DNA of 64,000 bases from Streptomyces sp. B3I8 (GCF_030816915.1 NZ_JAUSYN010000002.1:6213501-6277500), one strand, 5' to 3'; counted from the stretch's first letter, positions 19,425-28,685 are shown. The notes: generated from the letters alone by a model not told the origin. Made by a program: numbers and translations.

Positions 19425-21301
19425 GGCCTGCGCCAGCTCCGTCCGTCTCGTGCGAGCATCTCGTCGGCTTCCTTTGGGCCCCAGCTGCCCGAGGCGTACT
19501 GCGCGGGCGTGCCGTGCGCGTCCCAGTACCCCTCGATCGGGTCGAGGATCTTCCAGGACTCTTCCACTTCCTGGTGGCGCGGGAACAGGTTGGCGTCGCC
19601 GAGCAGTACGTCGAGGATCAGCCGCTCGTACGCCTCCGGGCTGGACTCGGTGAACGACTCGCCGTAGGCGAAGTCCATCGTCACGTCCCGGATCTCCATG
19701 GAGGTGCCCGGCACCTTGGAGCCGAAGCGCACGGTCATGCCCTCGTCGGGCTGCACCCGGAAGACGATCGCGTTCGCGCCCAGCTCCTCCGTGGCCGTCG
19801 AGTCGAACGGCGAGTGCGGGGCCCGCTGGAGCACCACCGCGATCTCGGTGACGCGGCGGCCGAGCCGCTTTCCGGTACGCAGGTAGAACGGGACGCCCGC
19901 CCAGCGGCGGTTGTCGATCTCCAGCTTGATCGCGGCGAAGGTGTCGGTCTTCGACTTCGGGTCGATGCCGTCCTCCTCCAGATACCCGGGCACCGGCTCG
20001 CCGCCCTGCCAGCCGCTCGCGTACTGCCCGCGTACGGTGTGCGCCCCGAGGTCCTCCGGCAGCCGGACCGCCTTGAGCACCTTCAGCTTCTCGGTCAGCA
20101 GCGACTCGGCGTCGAACGCGGCCGGTTCCTCCATCGCGGTGAGCGCGAGGAGCTGGAGCAGGTGGTTCTGGATGACGTCGCGCGCCGAACCGATGCCGTC
20201 GTAGTAGCCGGCCCGGCCGCCGATGCCGATGTCCTCGGCCATCGTGATCTGCACATGGTCCACGAAGGACCGGTTCCAGATCGGCTCGTACATCTGGTTG
20301 GCGAAGCGCAGCGCCAGGATGTTCTGGACGGTCTCCTTGCCCAGGTAGTGGTCGATCCGGAAGACCTGGTCCGGGGCGAACACCTCGTGCACGATCTTGT
20401 TCAGCTCACGCGCGCTCGCCAGGTCCCGGCCGAACGGCTTCTCGATCACCGCGCGCCGCCAGGAACCCCGCGGGCCGTCCGCGAGCCCGTGCTTCTTGAG
20501 CTGCTGGACGACCTTGGGGAAGAACCTCGGCGGCACGGAGAGGTAGAACGCGTAGTTGCCGCACGTGCCGCGGGAGGCGTCCAGCTCGTCGACGGCCGCG
20601 CGGAGCTGCTTGAACGCCGTGTCGTCGTCGAAGTCGCCGGGGATGAACCGCATGCCCTCGGCGAGCTGCTGCCAGACCTCCTCGCGGAACGGCGTACGGG
20701 CGTACTCGCGCACCGCGTCGTGCACCACCTGCGCGAAGTCCTGGTCCTCCCAGTCCCGGCGGGCGAACCCGACCAGCGAGAAGCCGGGCGGCAGCAGACC
20801 GCGGTTGGCCAGGTCGTACACGGCCGGCATCAACTTGCGGCGGGACAGGTCGCCCGTCACGCCGAAGATCACCAGGCCGGAGGGGCCCGCGATACGGGGC
20901 AGCCGGCGGTCCCTGGGGTCGCGCAGCTCGTTGTCCCAGTCGCCGGGCAGATCTCCGGCGGTGGCACAGGCGGCCACGGCTTCCCGGGCGGTTCGGGTCT
21001 CCTGGGCGAGCGGGGTCTCCGGGGTCCTCGGGGTTTCCGAGGCCGCCGTGGTCTCCGGGGTCTCCGTGGGTTCCGGGGCCTTTGTTGTCTTCGAGGACCG
21101 CGTGGTCTTCGAGGACTGTGTGGTCTTCGTGGACTTCGTGGTCCGGGGAGTCCGAGACGCCTCCGCGGACCCGGACGCTCCGGACGCCCCGGCCGACTTC
21201 GACCTCGCGGTCCGGACCCTGCTCGCGGCGCCCTCGGCCGCGCGTTCGGTGGCCGCGGCCGCGCGCTTGCCGGCCTTGGCGCCCGTTTCCTCGTCGCTCA
21301 T
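19421..21301 (-). CDS. zwf: Glucose-6-phosphate dehydrogenase with long low-complexity N-terminal tail
   Basis: 626 residues against the usual ~510. Oxidises glucose-6-phosphate to the 6-phosphogluconolactone, making NADPH. The enzyme proper starts near residue 125 (NELRDPRDRRL) and carries the nucleotide motif IFGVTGDLSRRKL and the active site RIDHYLGKE (about residue 316). Residues ~1-120 are Ser/Thr/Lys/Pro-rich with SKTT/TKTT repeats. The long form is supported by the start: its ATG shares one base with the tal stop (TGATG), a coupling arrangement. Function of the tail unknown. Confidence 0.94.
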   Translation of the reverse strand: MSDEETGAKAGKRAAAATERAAEGAASRVRTARSKSAGASGASGSAEASRTPRTTKSTKTTQSSKTTRSSKTTKAPEPTETPETTAASETPRTPETPLAQETRTAREAVAACATAGDLPGDWDNELRDPRDRRLPRIAGPSGLVIFGVTGDLSRRKLMPAVYDLANRGLLPPGFSLVGFARRDWEDQDFAQVVHDAVREYARTPFREEVWQQLAEGMRFIPGDFDDDTAFKQLRAAVDELDASRGTCGNYAFYLSVPPRFFPKVVQQLKKHGLADGPRGSWRRAVIEKPFGRDLASARELNKIVHEVFAPDQVFRIDHYLGKETVQNILALRFANQMYEPIWNRSFVDHVQITMAEDIGIGGRAGYYDGIGSARDVIQNHLLQLLALTAMEEPAAFDAESLLTEKLKVLKAVRLPEDLGAHTVRGQYASGWQGGEPVPGYLEEDGIDPKSKTDTFAAIKLEIDNRRWAGVPFYLRTGKRLGRRVTEIAVVLQRAPHSPFDSTATEELGANAIVFRVQPDEGMTVRFGSKVPGTSMEIRDVTMDFAYGESFTESSPEAYERLILDVLLGDANLFPRHQEVEESWKILDPIEGYWDAHGTPAQYASGSWGPKEADEMLARDGRSWRRP

Positions 21302-22494
21302 CAGGCGTGCACCTCCTTGCCGTCGTCGTCGGCGCCGTCCTCGGCGTTCAGCGAGGACGTGACCGCGTCCAGCAGTTCCTGCCAGGCGGCCTCGAACTTC
21401 GCCACGCCCTCCTCCTCCAGCAGCCCGACGACCTCGTCGTACGAGATGCCCAGCCGAGCCACCGCGTCGAGATCGGCCCGCGCCTGTGCGTACCCACCGG
21501 TGACCGTGTCACCCCGCACGCCGCCGTGATCCGCGGTGGCGTCCAGGGTGGCCTCGGGCATGGTGTTGACCGTGCCGGGCGCGACCAGTTCGTCCACGTA
21601 CAGGGTGTCCTTGTAGGCGGGGTCCTTCACCCCCGTGGACGCCCACAGGGGGCGCTGCCGGTTGGCTCCGGCGCGCTCCAGGGCCGCCCAGCGCTCCGTG
21701 CCGAACACCTCCTCGTACGCCTGGTAGGCGAGGCGGGCGTTGGCGAGCGCCGCCCGGCCGCGCAGGCCGGCGGCCTCGTCGGTGCCCAGCGCGGTGAGCC
21801 GCTTGTCGATCTCGGCGTCCACGCGGGAGACGAAGAACGAGGCGACCGAGTGGATGCCGGACAGTTCCGTGCCGCGCTGTCGCGCCTGCTCCAGGCCGGT
21901 CAGGTAGGCGTCCATCACCTGGCGGTAGCGGGCCAGGGAGAAGATCAACGTCACGTTGACGCTGATGCCCCGGGCGGTCACCTCGGTGATCGCGGGGAGC
22001 CCGGCCTCGGTGGCCGGAATCTTGATCATCACGTTGGGCCGGTCCACCAGCCAGAAGAGCTGCACGGCCTCGGCGACCGTGGCCCGTGTGTCGTGCGCGA
22101 GCCGGGGGTCCACCTCGATGGAGACCCGGCCGTCCCGGCCGCCGGTCGCCTCGTACACCGGGCGCAGCACGTCGGCGGCGGCCCGTACGTCGGCGGTGGT
22201 CATCATCCGTACGGCCTCGTCGACCGTCACCCCGCGCACGGCCAGGTCGGCGAGCTGCTCCTCGTAACCGTCGCCGGAGCCGATGGCGGCGCGGAAGATG
22301 GACGGGTTGGTGGTCACGCCGACGACGTGCTTCTCGGCGATCAGCCCGGCCAGGTTCCCGGAGGCGATCCGGCGGCGGGACAGGTCGTCCAGCCACACGG
22401 ACACACCCTCCTTCGCCAGCAGCGCGAGCGGCTCGGTGGAGGGGGCGGCGGAAGCGGCGGCGGGGACGGCGGCGGATGTTCCTTCGGTGGTCAC
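21301..22494 (-). CDS. tal: Transaldolase
   Basis: 397 residues of the long actinobacterial type. Transfers dihydroxyacetone between sugar phosphates; Schiff-base lysine in [11 protein letters not shown] (about residue 157), also [12 protein letters not shown] start at 22494 with AGGAAAGAAAG upstream. About 20 N-terminal residues are Ala/Ser/Pro-rich. Lies 61 bp after tkt and is coupled to zwf. Confidence 0.95.
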   Translation of the reverse strand: MTTEGTSAAVPAAASAAPSTEPLALLAKEGVSVWLDDLSRRRIASGNLAGLIAEKHVVGVTTNPSIFRAAIGSGDGYEEQLADLAVRGVTVDEAVRMMTTADVRAAADVLRPVYEATGGRDGRVSIEVDPRLAHDTRATVAEAVQLFWLVDRPNVMIKIPATEAGLPAITEVTARGISVNVTLIFSLARYRQVMDAYLTGLEQARQRGTELSGIHSVASFFVSRVDAEIDKRLTALGTDEAAGLRGRAALANARLAYQAYEEVFGTERWAALERAGANRQRPLWASTGVKDPAYKDTLYVDELVAPGTVNTMPEATLDATADHGGVRGDTVTGGYAQARADLDAVARLGISYDEVVGLLEEEGVAKFEAAWQELLDAVTSSLNAEDGADDDGKEVHA

Positions 22495-22555
22495 AGTGAT
22501 CTTTCTTTCCTAACCGTGAGGTGGGAAGCGGAGGTCGGGCGGCGCGCGTGCGCCG

Positions 22556-24640
22556 TCAGCCGCGTGCGGCGGTCAGGGACTCCTTCGCCGCGGCGGCCAC
22601 GTGCTCCGCGGTGAACCCGAACTCGCGGAAGAGCACCTTGGCGTCCGCGGAGGCACCGAAGTGCTCCAGGGAGACGATGCGGCCGGCGTCCCCGACGAAG
22701 CGGTACCAGGTCAGACCGATGCCGGCCTCGACGGCGACCCGCGCCTTCACGGCGGACGGCAGTACGCGCTCGCGGTACTCCGCGTCCTGCTCCTCGAACC
22801 ACTCGACCGACGGCATGGACACCACGCGGGTGGCGACGCCCTCGGCCTCCAGCCGTTCCCGGGCGCCGACGGCGAGCTGCACCTCGGAGCCGGTGGCGAT
22901 CAGGATGACGTCGGGGGTGCCGGTGGAGGCCTCCTGGAGGACGTAACCGCCCTTGACCGTCTCGGGGTTGGGCGCGTACGTCGGCACACCCTGCCGGGTC
23001 AGGGCCAGGCCGTGCGGGGCCGGGCGCGTGGCGTGCCGGCGCAGGATCTCGGCCCAGGCGAGCGCGGTCTCGTTGGCGTCCGCCGGGCGTACGACGTTGA
23101 GACCGGGGATGGCGCGCAGCGAGGCGAGGTGCTCGACCGGCTGGTGGGTGGGGCCGTCCTCGCCCAGGCCGATGGAGTCGTGCGTCCACACGTACGTCAC
23201 CGGGAGCTGCATGAGGGCGGACAGGCGCACGGCGTTGCGCATGTAGTCGGAGAACACGAGGAACGTGCCGCCGTAGACGCGGGTGTTGCCGTGCAGCGCG
23301 ATGCCGTTCATCTCCGCGGCCATGGAGTGCTCGCGGATGCCGAAGTGGATCGTGCGGCCGTAGGGGTCGGCCTCGGGGAGCGGGTTGCCCTTCGGGAGGA
23401 AGGAACTGGTCTTGTCGATCGTGGTGTTGTTCGACCCCGCGAGGTCGGCGGAGCCGCCCCACAGTTCGGGCACGAGTGCGCCGAGCGCCTGGAGCACCTT
23501 GCCGGAGGCGGCACGCGTGGCGACGGCCCCGCCCTCCTCGAACACCGGAAGCGCGTCCTCCCAGCCCTCGGGGAGCCGGCCGGCCACGACCCGGTCGAAC
23601 AGCGCGGCATGCTCGCCGTCGGCCTCGCGCCAGCGGGACAGTTCCTTGTCCCAGGCCGCGTGCGCCTCGGCGCCCCGGTCCAGGGCCTTGCGGGTGTGCG
23701 CGAGGACCTCGTCGGCGACCTCGAAGCTCTTCTCCGGGTCGAAGCCCAGGACCCGCTTGGTTGCCGCGACCTCGTCCGCGCCGAGCGCCGAGCCGTGCGC
23801 GGCCTCGGTGTTCTGCGCGTGCGGGGCCGGCCAGGCGATGATCGTGCGCATCGCGATGATCGAGGGGCGCCCGGTCTCGGCCTGCGCCGCCCCGAGCGCC
23901 GCGTACAGCGCGTGCACGTCGACGTCGCCGCTCTCGGCGGGCTCGATGCGCTGCACGTGCCATCCGTACGCCTCGTAGCGCTTCAGCACGTCCTCGGAGA
24001 ACGCGGTCGCGGTGTCGCCCTCGATGGAGATGTGGTTGTCGTCGTAGAGGAAGACGAGGTTGCCGAGCCGCTGGTGGCCGGCGAGCGAGGAGGCCTCGGC
24101 GGAGATGCCCTCCTCCAGGTCGCCGTCGGAGACGATCGCCCAGATGGTGTGGTCGAACGGGGAGTCGCCCTCGGCGGCCTCCGGGTCGAACAGGCCGCGC
24201 TCGTAGCGGGCGGCCATCGCCATGCCGACGGCGTTGGCCACGCCCTGGCCCAGCGGACCTGTCGTGGTCTCCACGCCGGCGGTGTGCCCGTACTCCGGGT
24301 GGCCGGGGGTCTTGGAACCGTGGGTGCGGAACGCCTTGAGGTCGTCCAGCTCCAACTCGTAGCCGGCGAGGTAGAGCTGGGTGTAAAGGGTGAGGGAGGT
24401 GTGACCGGGGGAGAGGACGAAGCGGTCGCGGCCGGTCCACTCGGGGTCGGCCGGGTCGTGCCGCATCACCTTCTGAAAGAGTGTGTACGCGGCCGGGGCG
24501 AGGCTCATCGCCGTGCCCGGGTGACCGTTGCCGACCTTCTGTACGGCGTCGGCCGCCAGGACGCGGGCCGTGTCGACGGCGCGGCGGTCGAGGTCGGTCC
24601 ACTCCAGGCGGGCGGGGCGGCCGGGGGTCTGCTCACTCAT
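22556..24640 (-). CDS. tkt: Transketolase
   Basis: 694 residues, thiamine-diphosphate enzyme moving two-carbon units in the non-oxidative pentose phosphate branch. GNGHPGTAMSLAP near residue 37, SDGDLEEGI (ThDP motif), and GIREHSMAAEMNG in the pyrimidine-binding domain. The ATG at 24640 (MSEQTPGRPARLEW) fits the family; the frame extends to 24691 without support. First gene of the six-gene operon; the operon promoter should lie in 24641-24783, where a perfect palindrome is found. Confidence 0.95.
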   Translation of the reverse strand: MSEQTPGRPARLEWTDLDRRAVDTARVLAADAVQKVGNGHPGTAMSLAPAAYTLFQKVMRHDPADPEWTGRDRFVLSPGHTSLTLYTQLYLAGYELELDDLKAFRTHGSKTPGHPEYGHTAGVETTTGPLGQGVANAVGMAMAARYERGLFDPEAAEGDSPFDHTIWAIVSDGDLEEGISAEASSLAGHQRLGNLVFLYDDNHISIEGDTATAFSEDVLKRYEAYGWHVQRIEPAESGDVDVHALYAALGAAQAETGRPSIIAMRTIIAWPAPHAQNTEAAHGSALGADEVAATKRVLGFDPEKSFEVADEVLAHTRKALDRGAEAHAAWDKELSRWREADGEHAALFDRVVAGRLPEGWEDALPVFEEGGAVATRAASGKVLQALGALVPELWGGSADLAGSNNTTIDKTSSFLPKGNPLPEADPYGRTIHFGIREHSMAAEMNGIALHGNTRVYGGTFLVFSDYMRNAVRLSALMQLPVTYVWTHDSIGLGEDGPTHQPVEHLASLRAIPGLNVVRPADANETALAWAEILRRHATRPAPHGLALTRQGVPTYAPNPETVKGGYVLQEASTGTPDVILIATGSEVQLAVGARERLEAEGVATRVVSMPSVEWFEEQDAEYRERVLPSAVKARVAVEAGIGLTWYRFVGDAGRIVSLEHFGASADAKVLFREFGFTAEHVAAAAKESLTAARG

Positions 24641-24692
24641 CTTCAAGAAGTCCTCACATCGGGGGGTAAGACCGTCGAACGCCTTCAACACT

Positions 24693-24707
24693 AAAAGTCT
24701 GACTTTT
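24693..24707. promoter_or_regulatory. AT-rich perfect palindrome upstream of tkt operon
   Basis: AAAAGTC-T-GACTTTT, 7-bp arms around one base, lies 53 bp upstream of the tkt start and about 77 bp before the divergent AraC start. Its low GC makes it stand out. It may be an operator or part of a promoter; the AraC neighbour is one candidate binder. Confidence 0.55.
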
Positions 24708-24783
24708 GGCGGGCGAGGTCACGCTGTGCCACGCTTCGGTGAAAGTGGGACACGGCCCCGGTCGGCGGGTGCCGTACGGGCGG

Positions 24784-25785
24784 ATGAACTCACGCGAGAC
24801 GGACATGGTGGACACGGGCACGGGTACCTACGGAGACGGGTTCCAGACCTCCGAGGGGGAGATCACGCCGGCGGGGACCGCGCCGGCGGGGACCGCGTCG
24901 GTGGGCTCGCCCTCCGGCGCGGGCATCCAGACCTTCCCGTTCGACGCGCGGGCGAGCGTGAGCGGCGTCGGCATGCAGATCGGGCCCATGGGGGAGGGCG
25001 GTCCGACGTGGCAGTCCCGGGCGGTGCCGGAGCGGGTGCACCGCGTCGACTTCCACGTCGTGATGCTGTTCACCGGGGAGCCGGTGACCCACATGATCGA
25101 CTTCGCCGACCACGAGGCCCGCGCGGGCGACGTGCTGTGGATCCGCCCCGGCCAGGTCCACCGGTTCCGGCCCGCGCACGCGTACCGGGGGACGGCGCTC
25201 ACCATGCAGCCCGGGTTCCTGCCACGGGCGATCGTCGAGGCGACCGAGCTCTACCGCTACGACCTGCCGCCCCTGCTCCACCCCGGCCCGGCACAGCTCG
25301 CCGCGCTGCGGCACTCCCTGGAGCAACTGGAGCGGGAGTACGTGGACACGGCGACGCTCCCGCCGAGCGTGCACACCGCCGTGCTGCGGCACACCCTGAC
25401 CGCGTTCCTGTACCGCCTCGCCCACCTCGCGGCCGGCTCGGCGGGGCGGCGGGCGGTGGCGGGGGCGGACAGCGCGTTCGAGCGGTTCCGGGCCGCCGTC
25501 GAGCGGGACTTCGCGACGAACCACAGCGTCAGCGCGTACGCCGACGCGCTCGGGTACTCCCGCCGCACGCTGGTGCGCGCGGTGCGCGCGGCCACGGGGG
25601 AGACGCCGAAGGGGTTCATCGACAAGAGGGTGGTGCTGGAGGCGAAGAGGATGCTGGCGCACACGGAGGTGCCGGTCGGCCGCGTGGGCGCGGCGCTGGG
25701 GTTCCCGGACGCGGCGAACTTCTCGAAGTTCTTCCACCAGCGCACGGGGCTGACGCCGGCGTTGTTCCGCGCGGAGATGAGCTGA
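24784..25785 (+). CDS. AraC family transcriptional regulator (cupin sensor)
   Basis: About 333 residues. N-terminal cupin-type arm (RVDFHVVMLFTGEPVTHMIDF, AGDVLWIRPGQVHRF) and C-terminal double HTH of the AraC family (SVSAYADALGYSRRTLVRAVRAATGETPKGFID; LGFPDAANFSKFFHQRTGLTP). Start uncertain: ATG 24784 or ATG 24805 are both possible and neither has a strong ribosome site; a TTG at 24706 would add an odd leader. Divergent from the pentose-phosphate operon, which it may regulate. Confidence 0.86.
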   Translation: MNSRETDMVDTGTGTYGDGFQTSEGEITPAGTAPAGTASVGSPSGAGIQTFPFDARASVSGVGMQIGPMGEGGPTWQSRAVPERVHRVDFHVVMLFTGEPVTHMIDFADHEARAGDVLWIRPGQVHRFRPAHAYRGTALTMQPGFLPRAIVEATELYRYDLPPLLHPGPAQLAALRHSLEQLEREYVDTATLPPSVHTAVLRHTLTAFLYRLAHLAAGSAGRRAVAGADSAFERFRAAVERDFATNHSVSAYADALGYSRRTLVRAVRAATGETPKGFIDKRVVLEAKRMLAHTEVPVGRVGAALGFPDAANFSKFFHQRTGLTPALFRAEMS

Positions 25786-25799
25786 CGCCCGGTCCGTTG

Positions 25800-25941
25800 T
25801 GGCTTGTCGCGCAGTTCCCCGCGCCCCTGAGGGCCCCTGCGGGGCCCCGGGGCGCGGGTGGCGGGACATGCGTACGGATGTACATGTGAACACCGGCCAC
25901 CCCGGCCCACCCAGGGGCGCGGGGAACTGCGCGACAAGCCA
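25800..25941. terminator. 29-bp inverted repeat with 84-nt spacer (REP-like/bidirectional terminator)
   Basis: 25800-25828 is the exact reverse complement of 25913-25941. The arm contains GTTCCCCGCGCCCCTGA, also present in the 62716-62759 palindrome. It sits between convergent AraC and GH16 genes. The rest of 25786-26029 shows no gene. Confidence 0.75.
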
Positions 25942-26029
25942 CGCATGACCCGCACCCGCACCCCCGAGCTCTCAGGCGTCCCGGGGCGCGGGGAACCCGC
26001 ATCCGCCCGCGCACCCGGGGGCCCCGAAC

Positions 26030-27445
26030 TCAGTGGCCGAACGTGAACCAGTTGACGTTGACGAAGTCCGCGGGCTGGCCGCTCGTGAAGGTCAGGTAGA
26101 CGTCGTGCGTCCCCGTCACCCCGCTGATGTTCGCCGGCACCGTACGCCAGCTCTGCCAGCCGCCCGTGTTCCCCAGCGCGAAACTCCCGATCGGCGCCGC
26201 GCTCCGGCTGTCCAGCCGTACCTCGACCAGACCGCTCACCCCGCTGCCGGCCCCGCTCGCGACCCGCGCCTGGAACTGGTGCGCCGCGTCCGAGCCGAAC
26301 TTGACGCCCTTGTACAGCGCCCAGTCCCCGTTGGCGACCGCGCCGATGTTCTGGCCGCCACCGCTGTCGGACGTGGACTCCGTGAACGTCCCGGACTGGC
26401 TGTCGAACGACTCCGCCTGGATCGTCCCGTACGCGTCCCGGCTCCCGGGCGGCGGCGTCGTACCGCCCCCGTCACCGGAGGTCGACAGCACCTGCACGTA
26501 GTCGACGGTCATCGGGTGCCCCGGCTCGGTGCCGCCGTCCGGGCCGCCGCCGAAGGCGCCCGGGAAACCGCCGCCCATCGCGACGTTGAGAATGACGAAG
26601 TAGCCGTGGTTCGTGGCGTTCGCCCACGTCGTCGCGTCGACCTGATTGGCCCGCACGGTGTGGAAGTTGACGCCGTCGAGGTAGAACCGCACCTCCTCCG
26701 GGCTGGTCGACCTGTCCCACTCCATCGCGTACGTGTGGAACCCGGCCTGACAGGTGGTGCCGGTGCAGGAGGTCGTACCGCCGATGCCGTTGGTCTCCTT
26801 GCAGGGCCCGTCCGGGTTGACGCCGCAGTGCATCGTCGCCCAGTCGGTGTTGAGCCCCTGGACGTTCTCCATGATGTCCAGCTCGCCGACGGCCGGCCAG
26901 TTCTGGTAGTTGCCCCGGAACGGGGCGCCCAGCGTCCAGAACGCCGGCCAGTAGCCCTTGGCCGCCGCACCGGTGACGTTCGGGAGCTGGATGCGGGCCT
27001 GCACCCGCAGCTTCCCGCCCGACGGCGGCTGGAAGTCGGTGCGCCGCGTCTCGATACGGCCGGAGGTCCAGCGCCCGGAGGAGTCCCGGCGCGGGGTGAT
27101 CTGTAGGTTGCCGGCGCCGTCCAGGGCGACGTTGCTGGTGCTGGAGGTCATCGTCTCGACCTCGCCGGTGCCCCAGTTGCCGGCGCCGCCGGGGTACGAA
27201 GTACCGGTGTCGTACTGCCAGTTGTTGGTGTCGACCCCGGTGCCGGCGGCACCGTTGAAGTCGTCCAGGAAGACCTGGGACCAGCCCGCCGGGGGAGTGG
27301 GCGCCGAGGCGCTGGCGGAGCCGGTGGTGGCGGTGGCCGCGGCGGCGGCCAGGCCCAGGGTGCCGACGATCGCGACGAGTGCGCGCCGCAGGGACCGGCG
27401 TCTGCGGTGGATCCGGCCGGTGCCGGAGGGGAGTGTCTCGGTCAT
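26030..27445 (-). CDS. Secreted GH16 endo-1,3-beta-glucanase with C-terminal CBM6-type module
   Basis: 471 residues. Export signal: basic RRRRSLRR followed by a hydrophobic Ala-rich helix and cleavage near SASASA. GH16 domain ~52-325 with catalytic GELDIMENVQ (Glu188 nucleophile, Asp190, Glu193 acid/base) and substrate-site GYWPAFWTL. After a Gly/Thr/Pro linker, residues ~340-471 form a CBM6-like beta-sandwich (IQAESFDSQSG, GDWALYKGV, PADFVNVNWFTF). Expected to cut laminarin or fungal beta-1,3-glucan outside the cell. A 26-bp palindrome lies 56 bp upstream. Confidence 0.92.
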   Translation of the reverse strand: MTETLPSGTGRIHRRRRSLRRALVAIVGTLGLAAAAATATTGSASASAPTPPAGWSQVFLDDFNGAAGTGVDTNNWQYDTGTSYPGGAGNWGTGEVETMTSSTSNVALDGAGNLQITPRRDSSGRWTSGRIETRRTDFQPPSGGKLRVQARIQLPNVTGAAAKGYWPAFWTLGAPFRGNYQNWPAVGELDIMENVQGLNTDWATMHCGVNPDGPCKETNGIGGTTSCTGTTCQAGFHTYAMEWDRSTSPEEVRFYLDGVNFHTVRANQVDATTWANATNHGYFVILNVAMGGGFPGAFGGGPDGGTEPGHPMTVDYVQVLSTSGDGGGTTPPPGSRDAYGTIQAESFDSQSGTFTESTSDSGGGQNIGAVANGDWALYKGVKFGSDAAHQFQARVASGAGSGVSGLVEVRLDSRSAAPIGSFALGNTGGWQSWRTVPANISGVTGTHDVYLTFTSGQPADFVNVNWFTFGH

Positions 27446-27500
27446 CTGATGTATGCCTCTTCACGTACAGGGGGAGTGGGGGTACGCGGGTGGTGCATGT

Positions 27501-27526
27501 GCGCGCTGAGAGCGCTCTCAGCGCGC
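27501..27526. promoter_or_regulatory. 26-bp perfect palindrome with GAGAGCGCTCTC core (LacI-type operator)
   Basis: Every base pairs across the centre 27513/27514. The core TGAGAGCGCTCTCA resembles the CebR-type site TGGGAGCGCTCCCA that controls glucan/cellulose genes in Streptomyces. Position is right for repression of the GH16 gene. No LacI gene is adjacent, so the regulator acts in trans. Confidence 0.75.
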
Positions 27527-27609
27527 GCTCAATGTGCTCTCCGGCGCCCCGGCCGTCAAGAGGTAAAGCAAGGAAATCACCTTGCGTGCCCAGGAGTTCA
27601 AAGGATGAA

Positions 27610-27636
27610 GAGGGCGGTACGGGATGCACCGCCCTC
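27610..27636. terminator. Hairpin, 9-bp stem
   Basis: GAGGGCGGT (27610-27618) pairs with ACCGCCCTC (27628-27636) over a 9-nt loop, between the GH16 promoter and the pseudogene strip. Terminator-like; direction not clear. Confidence 0.45.
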
Positions 27637-27755
27637 CCCAGGTCAGGGTGTCCGGGACGCCGGCGAGGCAGCCGTGGCCCGGGCCGGCGTCCGGGCACCG
27701 CGCCCGCTCTCGTGTCCGCCGCCCCGCCCCGCGTGCGTCCCTGCGCAGCACGGCC

Positions 27756-27887
27756 GGCGGGGGTCGCCGTGAAGACCGACGAGTACGTTCCCACCACGAT
27801 GCCGATGAGCAGGGCCGGCGCGAAGTCCGTCAGGGTGTCGCCGCCCGGCACCACCAGGGCCGCCGGGACCGTACGCACCGCCACCAC
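27756..27887 (-). pseudogene. Remnant of SecF C-terminus
   Basis: Forty-four codons read GGDTLTDFAPALLIGIVVG and TYSSVFTATPA, matching the last membrane helices of SecF/SecDF. Nothing upstream or downstream in any frame continues the protein. A decayed 3' fragment of a protein-export gene paralogue. Confidence 0.7.
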
Positions 27888-27890
27888 CGG

Positions 27891-28140
27891 GGTCGAGCCG
27901 GGGCGCGGGTGCCGGTGTGGACCGACGCCGCGGGTGACGTCGTGGAGCCGCCGCTCACGGAGCGGGAGATCCGCCGCCGGACCGCCGGGGCCGGGATCTG
28001 CGCGGCCGTGGCGGTGGTGGTGCTCGGACGGCTCGTGTACACGGCGGGCGCGCGGGCGGTGCGGCGGCGACGGCGACGGATCGAGGTGTGGGGGCGCGAG
28101 CGGGAGCGGGTCGGGGGCCGGTGGACGTCCCGGCCGTCAG
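27891..28140 (+). pseudogene. Remnant of Rv1733c-family membrane protein C-terminus
   Basis: Reads ARVPVWTDAAGDVVEPPLT, a membrane helix (AAVAVVVLGRLVYTAG), then basic RRRRRRIEVWGRERERVGG, the usual end of Rv1733c-type proteins in Streptomyces. The N-terminal half is missing and the native stop is lost. Opposite strand to the adjoining SecF remnant. Confidence 0.6.
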
Positions 28141-28252
28141 GGGACGGGGGGCCCGCGGCCCCCGCCGCCCCGGGGAGCCCCGGAGGCGGCCGGCGGCGGA
28201 AGAAGATCCCCCGCCGCGGAACCCGGATCCCGATTCCCCCCTCTTTCCGGTC

Positions 28253-28293
28253 GGAGGCCGCGCGGCGCACTCCCCCCGCGCCGCGCGGCCTCC
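28253..28293. terminator. Perfect 16-bp stem hairpin
   Basis: 28253-28268 pairs with 28278-28293 around a 9-nt loop. Lies between the Rv1733c and IclR remnants and is probably a surviving terminator of one of the lost genes. Confidence 0.6.
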
Positions 28294-28320
28294 GCCATGG
28301 CCGGGGCGCAGCCGGCCGCC

Positions 28321-28554
28321 GCCCCAGGGCCCGGCTGATGCCGAGCGCGGCCAGGCGCACGGTCGGGGTGAGCGCCGGTACGGAGGCGTCCGCCCGGGGG
28401 ACGACGACCGGCACCGCCGCCGTCACCCCCCGTCCCGGCTGCGTACAGGGGCCGCCACCGACACCGCGTCCTCCGTGATCCGACGGCTGCTCACCGCCAC
28501 GCCCGCCCGCCGCACCTCGGCGAGCCGCCGGCGCAGGCGGACCGGGTCGGTGAC
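28321..28554 (-). pseudogene. Frameshifted remnant of IclR-family regulator C-terminus
   Basis: First frame (28554-28423): LAEVRRAGVAVSS...AASVAAPV-type effector-domain sequence (here DAVSVAAPVRSRDGG), ending at TGA. A shifted frame then continues TAAVPVVVPRADASVPAL...AALGISRALG, the normal IclR end. HTH and most of the effector domain are absent, and a TGA precedes the fragment. It probably once regulated the adjacent GH4 gene. Confidence 0.7.
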
Positions 28555-28640
28555 TCACTTCGGAGCCCCCTCCCCGCGATCGACCGGCAGGTGGGGTGAG
28601 CGGTGCCTCGCCGGCGAGGAAAATGCCCGGAGACTTACCC

Positions 28641-28685
28641 CGTACGACCTGCACGACCCGTACGACCTGCACGACCCGTACGACC
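28641..28685 (+). repeat. 18-bp tandem repeat (2.5 units) in GH4 leader
   Basis: CGTACGACCTGCACGACC occurs at 28641-28658 and 28659-28676, then a 9-bp partial copy. Each unit holds the palindrome CGTACG. It ends 12 bp before the GH4 start codon, so copy number would change the leader of that mRNA. Confidence 0.8.

Noticed and set aside
24641..24691. Extended tkt start at 24691
   Set aside because: Adds 17 residues unlike any transketolase; the ATG at 24640 matches the family and has GAGGA upstream.
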